64,000 bases of DNA from a candidate division WOR-1 bacterium RIFOXYB2_FULL_46_45 (GCA_001771585.1 MEUE01000004.1:1-64000); one strand, 5' to 3'; positions 17,323 through 29,720 are shown, numbered from the stretch's first letter. A program made the numbers and translations. Notes: generated by a model from the sequence alone, not told the origin.

Positions 17323-18279
17323 TTATCCTCCCGGCAAAGCCGCCGATTCAAAGAAAATACCGAATTCAAAAACAGAGTAAGGAGATGTCCTATGAATCAT
17401 CGCGGTTATTCCGACATTATCTTCAAAGAACAATTGGCTGCGAGGCTTATTATACTTCGGATTAATCCCGGTATCAAAAGAAGCGCCAAAGCGCATTGTC
17501 GCTTCTTTAAGAGAAGTTAAAACGACCTTCATCCCCGGCTTATAGGCCGCTTTAATCGCCGAAAATCCCTGCGCGGCGGTGTCTACCCTGTTATAATCCC
17601 CGGCAACATCAATTGACAACAACCAATACTCATCGGTCGGATAGTGGTTTCCGTCCCTGTCCGGAACCCAGATAAAAGCTTTGCCGTCCCCTACTACGTT
17701 CGCTTGTTTCATGTCCCCGGTGTCACCGGTTCCTCCGCCGGAAAGCAACGGGACATTATCCAGATAATTGCTGGCAATCCGATATAAATTCAGATCGGCA
17801 GAAACCGCATTCAACAAGCCATTCAATTGAATTGAAAGAGTCCCGGTTCCGGTTATTTTTTTGGCCTGAAGGTCATAGGCAAAGATCATTTTAGTTGTCC
17901 AGGAGCCATAGTTGGCGCCGGCTCCGGGGACATAACCTTTGGCGCCGACAGAAACCCCATCGTCTCCCCCGTTAACCTGTAAAAGGATCGTTTTCGCCGG
18001 TTGGGCATTGGACAAAAATGGCTGGGCATAGAGAGAAGAGCCCCAGCCGTTTGGATCGATTCCGGGATGAGGGCGAATTATCGTCATCCCCTGTTTTTCG
18101 ATTACGCTCAAAAAGTGCCGCCCCTGAAATTCGACTCGATGCTCAAAGCCTTCCGTGGTTGATACTTTTTTGACACTATAAGGTTGAACCGGATCGTCCC
18201 CTCCGCCGCAGGCGCCGATTGTCCGGAGCAATGCAGCTGCCCCAAATGATGCCAAACATGTTCTTCTAGTGACAAGCAT
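17323..18279 (-). CDS. Exported protein of unknown function between the inverted repeats
   Basis: 318 residues. The N-terminus (VTRRTCLASFGAAALLRTIGACGGG) has twin arginines before a hydrophobic core, resembling a Tat signal, and a lipobox-like IGAC (Cys24), so it may be a Tat-exported lipoprotein. The mature part is rich in Gly, Asn and aromatic residues with beta character (GAGANYGSWTTKMIFAYDL; WVPDRDGNHYPTDEYW). No recognised family or catalytic motif. It is the only intact gene between the two inverted element copies, so it could be cargo of a compound element; that is inference. No clear ribosome site or terminator was found. Confidence 0.65.
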   Translation of the reverse strand: MLVTRRTCLASFGAAALLRTIGACGGGDDPVQPYSVKKVSTTEGFEHRVEFQGRHFLSVIEKQGMTIIRPHPGIDPNGWGSSLYAQPFLSNAQPAKTILLQVNGGDDGVSVGAKGYVPGAGANYGSWTTKMIFAYDLQAKKITGTGTLSIQLNGLLNAVSADLNLYRIASNYLDNVPLLSGGGTGDTGDMKQANVVGDGKAFIWVPDRDGNHYPTDEYWLLSIDVAGDYNRVDTAAQGFSAIKAAYKPGMKVVLTSLKEATMRFGASFDTGINPKYNKPRSQLFFEDNVGITAMIHRTSPYSVFEFGIFFESAALPGG

Positions 18280-18366
18280 ATACTCTAATTTTACGCTCTA
18301 GTTGAGGAGAAAACAAGGGAAGGAAGATTAAAAAACAGGCGGGGAAATTGCTATATATAGGGACAT

Positions 18367-19175
18367 ATGATAGATCAAAGTGCAAACTGCAAAGATCAAA
18401 GCGATAGTGTAAAACTAAAACCCGCCTTAAAAGAAAGAGCGTATCGGTTTGGGCTAGATATTATCGGGATGATTGATTTGTTGGCCAAAGATATGAGTTG
18501 TAAGGTTATTGGCAACCAGCTTTTGAGGAGCGCGACAAGTATTGGGGCTAATATTATTACCATTCACATTATTTACCCTAAATTTCCCAAATTAAACCAC
18601 CTTGTAAAATAGATGAGGAAAGACAATTTTCTTTTTACTTTCTTTGTCTTGACACAAAGAAAGTAACAAATAAAAGTCAAGCGATTTCCAAATTTCACCG
18701 CCCAACCTCACCCGCACATCCCATCCCCAGCCTCACTGCGTTCGCCTATGGCCTCACCCCGCCCATCTAAATAAGGTAAATGGAAATCGCGGTACATCTT
18801 TATTCCTCCCAATCCCTCCCTCCACGCAAGCACAAAGGGAGGGGAAGGGGCATAGCGAAGGCGTACCGCCTGAGCTGGCAGGGGTTGTGGGGAAGAAGGG
18901 GATGCGGAGGAGGTGTTTGCTTGCGAGATAGCGCCTTTTTCTTTTCGTCTATTTTCTTTTTGGCGCCGCAAAAAGAAAATAGACCGGGGTAAAAAGAACA
19001 AAGATTTCCAGTTTCTACCGCTTAACCAGCTAGGGGTGGAACCCCTTGCTCCTTTGTGCTATTTTGGGTATTTTATTTCCGGAGTAATTTGGAGGAGCTG
19101 ATCAAAGAATCCAAAGAACTCGCAAATATTCTTGGTGCCAGCATTTTGACGCTTAAAGGCAAGAATAAAGCGTAA
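18367..19175 (+). pseudogene. Four-helix-bundle (S23/IVP-like) gene interrupted by repeat element copy 2
   Basis: The 5' part (18367-18549) encodes a typical family N-terminus: LKERAYRFGLDIIGMIDLLA, CKVIGNQLLRSATSIGANI. It then runs into repeat element copy 2. After the element, 19089-19175 encodes the family C-terminus (LEELIKESKELANILGASIL, then TLKGKNKA and a stop). About 40 central residues are missing and the halves are in different frames, so insertion was accompanied by a deletion. The first codons (MIDQSANCKDQS) come from a TCAAAG-type repeat. The gene cannot make a full product. Confidence 0.8.
18549..19080. repeat. Structured repeat element, copy 2 (minus orientation)
   Basis: About 530 bases, inverted copy of 16891-17285 with extra internal sequence. 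Its hairpin reads CTATTTTCTTTTTGG / CAAAAAGAAAATAG where copy 1 has CCATTTTC / GAAAATGG, a paired change that keeps the stem. A further hairpin (ACTTTCTTTGT with ACAAAGAAAGT, about 18637-18665) is found only here. It splits the four-helix-bundle gene. No protein is credible inside it. Confidence 0.8.
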
Positions 19176-19469
19176 ACTGCAAAGTTCAAAGATCAAAGCG
19201 ATAGCTCAAAGCGAAAAGCCTGCTTTTAAGGATCGTTTAAAGTTTTTAGCTATGGCTTTGCATTTTGACTTTTACGCTTTGCGCTAGTTTCCCCCTTTCC
19301 AAAAAACAGGCGGGAAATTGCTATATATAGGGAATATATGATAGCTCAAAGTGCAAACTGCAAAGTTCAAAGCGATAGCTCAAAGCGAAAAGCCTGCTTT
19401 TAAGGATCGTTTAAAGTTTTTAGCTATGGCTTTGCATTTTGACTTTTACGCTTTGCACTAGCTTCCCCC
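19174..19469. repeat. Direct duplication of a TCAAAG-rich block
   Basis: 19174-19295 and 19355-19469 are almost identical (115-122 bases; the first has an extra 7-base ATCAAAG). Each contains a partial inverted repeat between its two halves (GCAAAGTTCAAAGCGATAGC against GCTATGGCTTTGCATTTTG). The spacer (19305-19354) duplicates the upstream region of the four-helix-bundle gene, including TTGCTATATATAGGGA. The rest of the gap to 19645 holds no gene that I can see. Confidence 0.75.
19338..19403 (+). pseudogene. Relic of a four-helix-bundle gene start
   Basis: ATG followed by codons for IAQSANCKVQSDSSKRKACF and then a stop. The upstream 30 bases and first codons match the start of the interrupted gene at 18367, so this is a duplicated 5' end with no body. 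Confidence 0.55.
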
Positions 19470-19645
19470 CTTGCTTTTTCCCCCTAAACTGCCATAATAT
19501 ACCCATTATGCTCCTCCCAACAGCAACGGCGGGAATAGATTGCAGGGGCCAAACGGTTACTTCCTCTCAACCATCCAAAATTCTTTCAAAAAAAGTGAAA
19601 TTTTTAAGCAAAAATGATTGATATATACAATGAGGATATAACAAT

Positions 19646-20329
19646 ATGGAAAACACTGAAAGAGAGAACAAATTAACACCTTTTGAAAAAGCTTATTTTA
19701 CAACTGTTCAAAATATATCGTTAAGAATTTTTGATCGGTATTGCGAAGGAGAAATCAAGGGCATAGAAAACATTTTAAACCTTTCTTCTGGTTTTATTTT
19801 AGCATGTAATCATTCCAGTTATTTAGACTGGTTAATATTATATTCTGTTTTCAAAAATCGTTTTCAAAGAGAGATTGTTTTTCTGGCGAAAGAAAAACTG
19901 TTTAAAAGCCCTCTTTGGCAGAAACTAATAAAAGCGGCAAACTGTATAATGGTAACGGATACTGGAGTAAGTTTAAGCTCCCTACGTAAAATATATAAAA
20001 CAATAAGAACAAATGGAATAGTTGGAATATTTCCGGAAGGCACTCGCTCTCACAACGGAGAATTACTTCAAGCAAAAGATGGAATAGCAAAAATTGCAAT
20101 GCTCACCGGAGCCCCCGTGATTCCCGTTGGCATAATTGGACTTTATGAGGTTTGGCCTCGACACAAACTTTTCCCTTCTGGCTTTAATAAATGCGTAATA
20201 AAAATTGGCGAGCCCATTTTTATAGAAAAAATGTTAGCATCGGAAGCCACAAATTGTGGTAATATCACAAAAAACATAATGGTAAGCATTGGCAGCTTAA
20301 TTAATAAAAAATACATTCACGTCCATTAA
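19646..20329 (+). CDS. plsC: 1-acyl-glycerol-3-phosphate acyltransferase (PlsC family)
   Basis: 227 residues with the acyltransferase motifs NHSSYLD (55-61; family NHxxxxD) and FPEGTRS (129-135), followed by AKIAMLTGAPVIPVGIIG. It transfers an acyl chain to lysophosphatidate in phospholipid synthesis at the inner membrane face. The short N-terminus lacks a long membrane anchor, as in many soluble-looking PlsC proteins. GAGG lies 10-13 bases before the ATG. The gene and the next two are AT-rich compared with the surrounding housekeeping genes. It precedes a HAD phosphatase gene, a pairing common for PlsC/SerB-like lipid enzymes. Confidence 0.88.
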   Translation: MENTERENKLTPFEKAYFTTVQNISLRIFDRYCEGEIKGIENILNLSSGFILACNHSSYLDWLILYSVFKNRFQREIVFLAKEKLFKSPLWQKLIKAANCIMVTDTGVSLSSLRKIYKTIRTNGIVGIFPEGTRSHNGELLQAKDGIAKIAMLTGAPVIPVGIIGLYEVWPRHKLFPSGFNKCVIKIGEPIFIEKMLASEATNCGNITKNIMVSIGSLINKKYIHVH

Positions 20330-20379
20330 TTTCTACAACTCTTTCTTATTTCTTATTCTCTGTTATAATATGATACAAG

Positions 20380-21051
20380 ATGAATAGCGCCGCATTCTTT
20401 GATGTTGACAACACGATACTTAATGGGTATACCCAAGTAATTCTGGCTAAACATCTTTTAAGGAAGGGGGTATTCCCTTTTCGTAAATATGTAAATGTTT
20501 TAATCTGGTACTTGTTTTATAAGGCTGGGTTAATAAACAACTTTTCCGACATAAGAGATAAGTCTATAGAGATTTTGAAGGGGTGGCCAAAAGAAAAATT
20601 AAGTGAAACAATGAGGGAGTGTTTCGACTGTAGTATAAAAAAACATATCTATAAAAAGATGCTTGATCTAATTGCTCAACACAAAAAAGATTTCTTTAAG
20701 ATTATACTTGTTTCTTCTTCTTTAGATTTCTTGGTTGATGAGATTAAAAAATACTTGTCGGCAGATATCACAATTTGCTCTGAACTTGAGATTGTTGGGG
20801 GTGTTAGTTCGGGAAAAGTATTGGATTCTGGAATAAGCGGAGAAAAGAAGGCCGAAGCAATCACGCTTTTAGCAAAAAAGCTTGGGATTAACTTAAACAC
20901 CAGCTATGCTTATTCTGATCACATATCAGACCTTCCTTTTTTGGAAAAAGTGGGAATTCCTGTTGCCATTAACCCTGACAAACAACTGAGAAAGATATGT
21001 GAAAAAAAAGGCTGGGAAATATATTTTTTAAAAGAAGAAATAGGATGTTAA
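20380..21051 (+). CDS. HAD-IB family phosphatase (SerB-like)
   Basis: 223 residues. HAD motif I is FFDVDNTIL (Asp8, Asp10), motif II is ILVSSSLDFLVDEI, motif III includes GEKKAEAITLLAKK, and motif IV is YSDHISDLPFLE. The family hydrolyses small phosphate esters such as phosphoserine; when next to plsC it may act on a lipid phosphate. A TATAAT box ends 10 bases before the ATG and there is no Shine-Dalgarno site, so a very short or absent leader is likely. It is followed after 4 bases by the large histidine kinase gene. Confidence 0.82.
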   Translation: MNSAAFFDVDNTILNGYTQVILAKHLLRKGVFPFRKYVNVLIWYLFYKAGLINNFSDIRDKSIEILKGWPKEKLSETMRECFDCSIKKHIYKKMLDLIAQHKKDFFKIILVSSSLDFLVDEIKKYLSADITICSELEIVGGVSSGKVLDSGISGEKKAEAITLLAKKLGINLNTSYAYSDHISDLPFLEKVGIPVAINPDKQLRKICEKKGWEIYFLKEEIGC

Positions 21052-21055
21052 TTAC

Positions 21056-23131
21056 GTGAACCAATACATATTGTCAACAATATTAACCAGTTTAACAACC
21101 TTTTTAATTGGTGGATATGTTGTATTTAATAATTTTAAGGCGAGTCGTAATAGGGCTCTTTGTTTTTTTGCCCTAAGTGTTTCTGCGTGGAGCCTTTTTT
21201 TATTCTTAAATATTCAAGCAAAAGATATTGCTCAGGCAATCCTCTTTGTTCGATTACTCCATGTATCTTCTACTCTTATCGCTATTTCTTTTTTACATCT
21301 AGCACTAATTCTTTCAAATAATTTGAAGCAGAAAACATTTTTGATTGCCTGCTACTTAATTGCTTTTTTTACGGCATTTTTTGACTTTAGTCCTTGGCTA
21401 GTTAGTGCGAGATATTTAAATGATTTTGGCTTTATCGTTGCTAACCCCGAAATTCTATACCCATTACATCTGCTAGTGTTTTTTGGTTTTCATATCTATG
21501 CTTTTTTATTAATTTTCTTTGAACTTATCAATGCTAAAGGGGAAAAAAAGAACGAGTTTTTCTATTTTATGCTGGCTATTTTAATTGGATATTCTGGAGG
21601 GGCGGCCAATTACTTAATTAATTTTAATATAAAGATTTTTCCTTTTTGGCCTTTTGGTAATTATACAATAGTAGCTTTTGTTGCTATCTTAGCCTACGCC
21701 ATCACAAAAACCCGCTTAATGGACATCCGAGTTGTTATCGGAAAAACATTTTCTCACCTAATAACTATCGCCATATTTGCCGGAATATATTCTGTAATGG
21801 CCGTCCTTTATATTAGCACTTACGGCCAATTCGATTGGTGGTTCTTTGCCGCCAGCGTCTGCTACGGCATTTTGGTCGGCGAATCGTTCGACCGCCTGCG
21901 ACAACATATTCAGACACCATTCGACCGGTTCTTTATAAAAAGCACCTACAACTTCTCCGAAATCACCAGAGATATGACCGTAAAATTCCGGAAATCAACC
22001 ACCAAACCGAGCATTATCGAAAATATCTTCCCGCTCCTCGACAATAAAGTCGATATCTCAAGCGTCCGCTTCTTCTTTGCCGACCAAAACGACCGGCTGG
22101 TAGAATGGGACACGAAAGAACTTAAGCCGATCTTTGAATCAACTATCCCCTCCTCCGACCCGCTGATTGTTGAACTTATGAAAAAGAAAGAAAAAGACGT
22201 TGCACCGATTCCCGAAGGATCTGCCGTAAAAGGGGCCCTCTGTATCCCCTCCTCCCACGACGATAAAATCCTGGCGGCAATCATCCTCGGCAAAAAAAGG
22301 TCCGAAGACGATTATACCGAACAGGACTTAAACCTCTTTCGCGCCATCTCCGAATATATGATGGTCTCGCTGGAATTTATCATCAAACCGTTCGAAGCCG
22401 TCACCCACCAGTTTGAAGCGTCCGAGCGGAAATTGATGCGGGCAGAGAAAGAACTGTACCGCTCCCAGCGCCTGGCTTCGATCGGAACCTTAACCGCAGG
22501 AGTGACGCATGAAATCAGGAACCCGCTGGGGGTCTTGAGATCGGGATTGGAAATTCTCCCCAAACAACTGCGCGACCAGAATTATTTAAACGAATTCCGC
22601 GATAAATACGTCAAATACGTCGACCGCATCGAGGGGATCGTTGAAAAGGTCCTCGGCCTCGCCCGCGACGAACGGGTCAAGACCGAAAGGACAATCGATC
22701 TTAACGCTTTAATCCAGGGGACCGTCAAGCTGGTCAATTTTAAAGATAACACCAGGGCCGTTTTCGACCTGCAGGCGATCCCAAAAATAAAAGGAGTGGA
22801 AGACGATCTTGAAAGAGTGATCATCAACCTGGCCGAAAATGCCGACCACGCCATGCCCGACGGAGGGACTTTGACAATCAAGACCTATACCAAAAAGGTG
22901 GATGAACAAAACAGGGTTTTTGTCGAATTGGTTGATACCGGGATCGGGATCCCCGAAGAGAATAAAGAGAAGATTTTTGATCCGTTCTTCAGTTCAAGGC
23001 ACGAAGGAACCGGACTCGGACTTTCAATCTGTTTTAGAATTATCAAAGAACACGGCGGCGATATCTCTTTCCAAAGCGAAGAAGGAAAGGGAACAACCTT
23101 TCTGCTCTCTTTTCCCCCGTTAGAAGTATGA
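21056..23131 (+). CDS. Full-length 7TM-GAF histidine kinase
   Basis: 691 residues from a GTG start. Domains: seven or more membrane segments (1-275) with the TKTRLMDIRVVIGK loop, linker RLRQHIQTPFDRFF, GAF-like domain (310-440), HisKA (LASIGTLTAGVTHEIRNP, His485), HATPase_c (NLAENADHAM; DTGIGIPEE; FDPFFSS; GTGLGLSI). It autophosphorylates His485 in response to an unknown membrane or cytosolic signal. The first 730-760 bases are AT-rich while the remainder, from about 21800, is GC-richer with different codon use: a mosaic gene. It converges with and overlaps the receiver gene 23120-23626 by 12 bases. Confidence 0.92.
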   Translation: MNQYILSTILTSLTTFLIGGYVVFNNFKASRNRALCFFALSVSAWSLFLFLNIQAKDIAQAILFVRLLHVSSTLIAISFLHLALILSNNLKQKTFLIACYLIAFFTAFFDFSPWLVSARYLNDFGFIVANPEILYPLHLLVFFGFHIYAFLLIFFELINAKGEKKNEFFYFMLAILIGYSGGAANYLINFNIKIFPFWPFGNYTIVAFVAILAYAITKTRLMDIRVVIGKTFSHLITIAIFAGIYSVMAVLYISTYGQFDWWFFAASVCYGILVGESFDRLRQHIQTPFDRFFIKSTYNFSEITRDMTVKFRKSTTKPSIIENIFPLLDNKVDISSVRFFFADQNDRLVEWDTKELKPIFESTIPSSDPLIVELMKKKEKDVAPIPEGSAVKGALCIPSSHDDKILAAIILGKKRSEDDYTEQDLNLFRAISEYMMVSLEFIIKPFEAVTHQFEASERKLMRAEKELYRSQRLASIGTLTAGVTHEIRNPLGVLRSGLEILPKQLRDQNYLNEFRDKYVKYVDRIEGIVEKVLGLARDERVKTERTIDLNALIQGTVKLVNFKDNTRAVFDLQAIPKIKGVEDDLERVIINLAENADHAMPDGGTLTIKTYTKKVDEQNRVFVELVDTGIGIPEENKEKIFDPFFSSRHEGTGLGLSICFRIIKEHGGDISFQSEEGKGTTFLLSFPPLEV

Positions 23132-23626
23132 AGCCGGAGGGGGCGTTTCTTTCTTTTCCTCGGCGGTCTTAAGCTGGTTCTCGCGAACGATCGTGTCCCA
23201 TTTGGTCTTTTCGATCATCCAAAGATCTTTTCCTTCAAAAAAGCGGTCGATCTTGTTCATGAGGTCTTCTTCTTTGTACGGCTTCAAAATATAAGCCGCC
23301 ACCTCGCCCTTGCGCGCGTTTTGGAACTTCTCGGCATCCTCCCAGGCGGTCAACATCATCACTCCCGACTGGTGGTTGTATTTGTCGCGTAATTTTTTCA
23401 AAAGTTCTAGCCCGCTAATTCCCGGCATCTTTATATCTAGAAGAGTAAGTTTGATCCGGTTGGCAAAACCGAGCAGTTTTTTGTTGTCTTCAAAGATCTT
23501 GAAGGCGTCTTCGGCCGAATAGGCGACCAGGGTGTCGTATTTTCCGCTTGAACGGATAATCTCGCTCAAATTATCGGCAAAATCTTTTTCGTCGTCGACG
23601 ATCAATATCAGCGGCTTTTCTTTCAT
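23120..23626 (-). CDS. Receiver protein with conserved WMIE-TKW tail (1)
   Basis: 168 residues. Receiver domain with acidic pair in LIVDDEKD, phospho-acceptor Asp in LTLLDIKMPG and Lys in ILKPYKEED. After the domain it carries FFEGKDLWMIEKTKWD and a Pro-rich end instead of a DNA-binding output. The same tail occurs in the adjacent paralogue. It overlaps that gene by 4 bases (ATGA), so the pair is co-translated. A role in protein-protein relay is likely; no output domain is recognised. The convergent histidine kinase is a possible partner. Confidence 0.85.
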   Translation of the reverse strand: MKEKPLILIVDDEKDFADNLSEIIRSSGKYDTLVAYSAEDAFKIFEDNKKLLGFANRIKLTLLDIKMPGISGLELLKKLRDKYNHQSGVMMLTAWEDAEKFQNARKGEVAAYILKPYKEEDLMNKIDRFFEGKDLWMIEKTKWDTIVRENQLKTAEEKKETPPPASYF

Positions 23627-24099
23627 TTGTTTGGCCCTCCTTCTTCATCTTGGTCTTTTCCCAAAAGCTCCCATTTGGTCTGTTCTATCATCCAATCTTC
23701 TTTGCCGTCGAAAAAACGTTTGACCACCGCCAAAAGTTCGGCTTCGGAAAACGGCTTCCGCAAATAAGCGGCCGCTTTCCCTTCGCGGGCTTTTGCCCTT
23801 TTTTCCCTGTCTTCAAAGGCGGTCAAAAAGAGGAACCCGATCCCCGGATATTCCAGGCGGACCTCTTTCATAAATTGCAAGCCGTCCATCTCCGGCATTT
23901 TGATGTCTGAAATGATAAGACGAATATTGTTCTTGCCAAAGCCAAGCAGGGTTTGGTTTTTCTTGATGATCTGCAAGGCGTCCGAAGCGGACAAAGAAGC
24001 TATTACCGTGTAAAGACCGGTAGAAGTGAGTATCGTGGAAACATTATCGATTATCCCCTGCTCGTCGTCCACCACCAAAATGATCGGTTTGTCTGCCAT
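23623..24099 (-). CDS. Receiver protein with conserved WMIE-TKW tail (2)
   Basis: 158 residues, paralogue of the next gene: ILVVDDEQG, phospho-acceptor Asp in LIISDIKMPEMDG, Lys in YLRKPFSE, then the tail FFDGKEDWMIEQTKWE. A long inter-domain insertion (QTLLGFGKNN) before the Asp strand is shared with its paralogue (KKLLGFANR), confirming a local duplication. The start ATG (24097-24099) has no ribosome site and lies 10 bases after a -10 box. Confidence 0.85.
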   Translation of the reverse strand: MADKPIILVVDDEQGIIDNVSTILTSTGLYTVIASLSASDALQIIKKNQTLLGFGKNNIRLIISDIKMPEMDGLQFMKEVRLEYPGIGFLFLTAFEDREKRAKAREGKAAAYLRKPFSEAELLAVVKRFFDGKEDWMIEQTKWELLGKDQDEEGGPNK

Positions 24100-24109
24100 A
24101 AGTTTTGAA

Positions 24110-24138
24110 ATTGTAGCACAAACTCAATAAAAAGACAA
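24110..24138 (-). promoter_or_regulatory. Promoter of the paired receiver genes
   Basis: Minus strand TTGTCT (24133-24138), 17-bp spacer, TACAAT (24110-24115), then 10 bases to the ATG. The leader would be at most about 4 bases. Confidence 0.6.
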
Positions 24139-24155
24139 AAAAAATAAGATATGTG

Positions 24156-24323
24156 GGATCTCTCAAATTTTTATCACGAATCGTTTATCTCAAATAATCC
24201 CAAATCCACCAGCTCAAATATTCTTCTCCAATCCCCGAATATGCCTGCGAATACTCCTCCCCACCCCATTTTATTCGAGACCCGGGGATTCGAGTAAATT
24301 CGAGAATTCCCTATTCGAGAGCA
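24156..24323. repeat. Dispersed intergenic repeat, degenerate copy
   Basis: Shares long blocks with 50534-50750: AATTTTTATC-CGAATC, CAAATAATCCCAAATCCACC, TCCTCCCCACCCCA and ATTCGAGACCCGGGGATT. The terminal inverted repeats of the intact copy have decayed here. It lies between the receiver genes and 5S rRNA; this gap has no gene. Confidence 0.7.
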
Positions 24324-24331
24324 CAAAAAAA

Positions 24332-24447
<116 letters not shown>

Positions 24448-24457
24448 TTTTTTTTAA

Positions 24458-24483
24458 GGTAATCGCAACCAGAACAAGTCTCG

Positions 24484-24488
<5 letters not shown>
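24458..24488 (-). other. 23S processing stem, 3' side
   Basis: Pairs with 27267-27297: GGTAATC and CTCGCTTGG blocks are complementary across the whole 23S gene, forming the long stalk normally cut by RNase III. Confidence 0.7.
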
Positions 24489-27266
<2,778 letters not shown>

Positions 27267-27275
<9 letters not shown>

Positions 27276-27297
27276 ATCTTGTTCTCGTTGGATTACC
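27267..27297 (-). other. 23S processing stem, 5' side
   Basis: Complement of 24458-24488 with a few mismatches (GGTAATCCAACGAGAACAAG on the minus strand). Confidence 0.7.
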
Positions 27298-27340
27298 TTA
27301 AAAAAATCTATAAATTATCAAGTTACTTTCCTATAAAAAG

Positions 27341-27418
27341 GATAAGAATGAAGAATTAAGGATAAATTTTGCTTAATTCTTCTTCCTTACTTCTTATCCT
27401 TAAATTTTGCGTAAGCAA
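27341..27418. repeat. AT-rich inverted repeat in the 23S-tRNA spacer
   Basis: AAGGATAAG...GAAGAATTAAG pairs with CTTAATTCTTC...CTTATCCTT, then a short hairpin AAATTTTGC-GTAA-GCAAAATTT. Similar AAGAATTAAGGATAAGAATT sequence occurs between two tRNA genes at 34711-34735. Probably a small dispersed repeat or processing site. Confidence 0.5.
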
Positions 27419-27425
27419 AATTTAT

Positions 27426-27498
27426 TGGAGCCGAGCGGGTTCGAACCGCTGACCTCCTGAATGCAAATCAGGCGTTCTCCCAGCTGAACTACGGCCCC
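27426..27498 (-). tRNA. tRNA-Ala (TGC)
   Basis: Cloverleaf on the minus strand: acceptor GGGGCCG/CGGCTCC, anticodon loop TTTGCAT (TGC), T arm GGTTCGAACCC. CCA not encoded. Located in the 16S-23S spacer. Confidence 0.95.
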
Positions 27499-27507
27499 CT
27501 TTAAGAA

Positions 27508-27581
27508 TGGGCCAAGGTGGAGTCGAACCACCGACCTCACCCTTATCAGGGGTGCGCTCTAGCCAACTGAGCTATTGGCCC
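27508..27581 (-). tRNA. tRNA-Ile (GAT)
   Basis: Cloverleaf on the minus strand: acceptor GGGCCAA/TTGGCCC, anticodon loop CTGATAA (GAT), T arm GGTTCGACTCC. Standard spacer tRNA next to 16S. Confidence 0.95.
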
Positions 27582-27591
27582 CCATTGCGAA

Positions 27592-27615
27592 TTAAAAATA
27601 GGAGAAGGGCGAGTC
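27592..27615 (-). other. 16S processing stem, 3' side
   Basis: Complementary to 29201-29227: TTAAAAATAGG, AGAAG and GCGAGTC blocks match with single-base bulges. Brings the two 16S ends together for RNase III-type cutting. Confidence 0.65.
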
Positions 27616-27642
27616 ACCGACCTAGGAAACATATAGTCTCCT

Positions 27643-29147
<1,505 letters not shown>

Positions 29148-29200
29148 AGTTTGTCTGCTCTTATTACTATAAGAAACAAATAAATAAAAGAAAAATTTGG

Positions 29201-29227
29201 GACTCGCGCACTTCTACCTATTTTTAA
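29201..29227 (-). other. 16S processing stem, 5' side
   Basis: Pairs with 27592-27615 as described there; lies in the leader between promoter and 16S. Confidence 0.65.
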
Positions 29228-29283
29228 ATTTCAATTTTCTCGGCCATTTGTTTGCGTCCCCGATGGGACAGGCAGGAATTGTT

Positions 29284-29313
29284 ATCTTATCACAAAGAAT
29301 ATATATTTGTCAA
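29284..29313 (-). promoter_or_regulatory. rRNA operon promoter
   Basis: Minus strand perfect -35 TTGACA (29308-29313), 18-bp spacer, -10 TAAGAT (29284-29289). Its -35 box overlaps the last codons of the receiver gene 29310-29696, which is transcribed toward the rRNA operon, so read-through is possible. The leader to 16S is about 130 bases. Confidence 0.75.
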
Positions 29314-29696
29314 TGGTCTTTTTGCGTCTTGCCGGCCAGCAGGGATTTCACGATTTTTAAAAGGTGGTCGGGCGAATACTTCTTAAAAAGATAGGCATCC
29401 GCGCCGGCCTGCCGCCCCAACTCCTTGTCCTTTACCGATACATTGGAGGTAAACATTATAACAGGTATATGCTTGAAACGGGAGTCGAATTTCAGCATCC
29501 GGCAAACCTGATGCCCGTTTAATTTCGGAAGGAGCAGGTCCAAAACAATAAGATCCGGCCTCTCTTTTCTGGCGAGATTCAAGCCTTCCAGCCCGTCCAT
29601 CGCCTCCAGGACCTCGTAGTTTTCGCTCTCAAGAATTTCCTTGATCCTTTTTATTATGACGCGGTCGTCGTCGATAACCAAAATTTTTTCCATCAT
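29310..29696 (-). CDS. CheY/PilH-like single-domain response regulator
   Basis: 128 residues from the ATG at 29694-29696: ILVIDDDR, phospho-acceptor Asp in LIVLDLLLPKLNG, switch Thr in IMFTSN, Lys in YLFKKYSP. It is the last gene of the cheW-MCP-cheA cluster, 24 bases after cheA, so it is the likely CheA target. A promoter of its own (TTGAAA, 18 bp, TAGAAT at 29705-29710) ends 8 bases before the ATG, again predicting a leaderless message. An upstream TTG start would add six residues. Confidence 0.87.
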   Translation of the reverse strand: MMEKILVIDDDRVIIKRIKEILESENYEVLEAMDGLEGLNLARKERPDLIVLDLLLPKLNGHQVCRMLKFDSRFKHIPVIMFTSNVSVKDKELGRQAGADAYLFKKYSPDHLLKIVKSLLAGKTQKDH

Positions 29697-29720
29697 ATTC
29701 TTTGATTCTAACAAATTATT

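Noticed and set aside
16891..19080. Classical insertion sequence or composite transposon with its own transposase
   Set aside because: No transposase or integrase frame exists in either copy or between them; the gene between them is an exported protein.
19174..19469. CRISPR or satellite array
   Set aside because: Only two copies of about 120 bases are present; this is a simple duplication.
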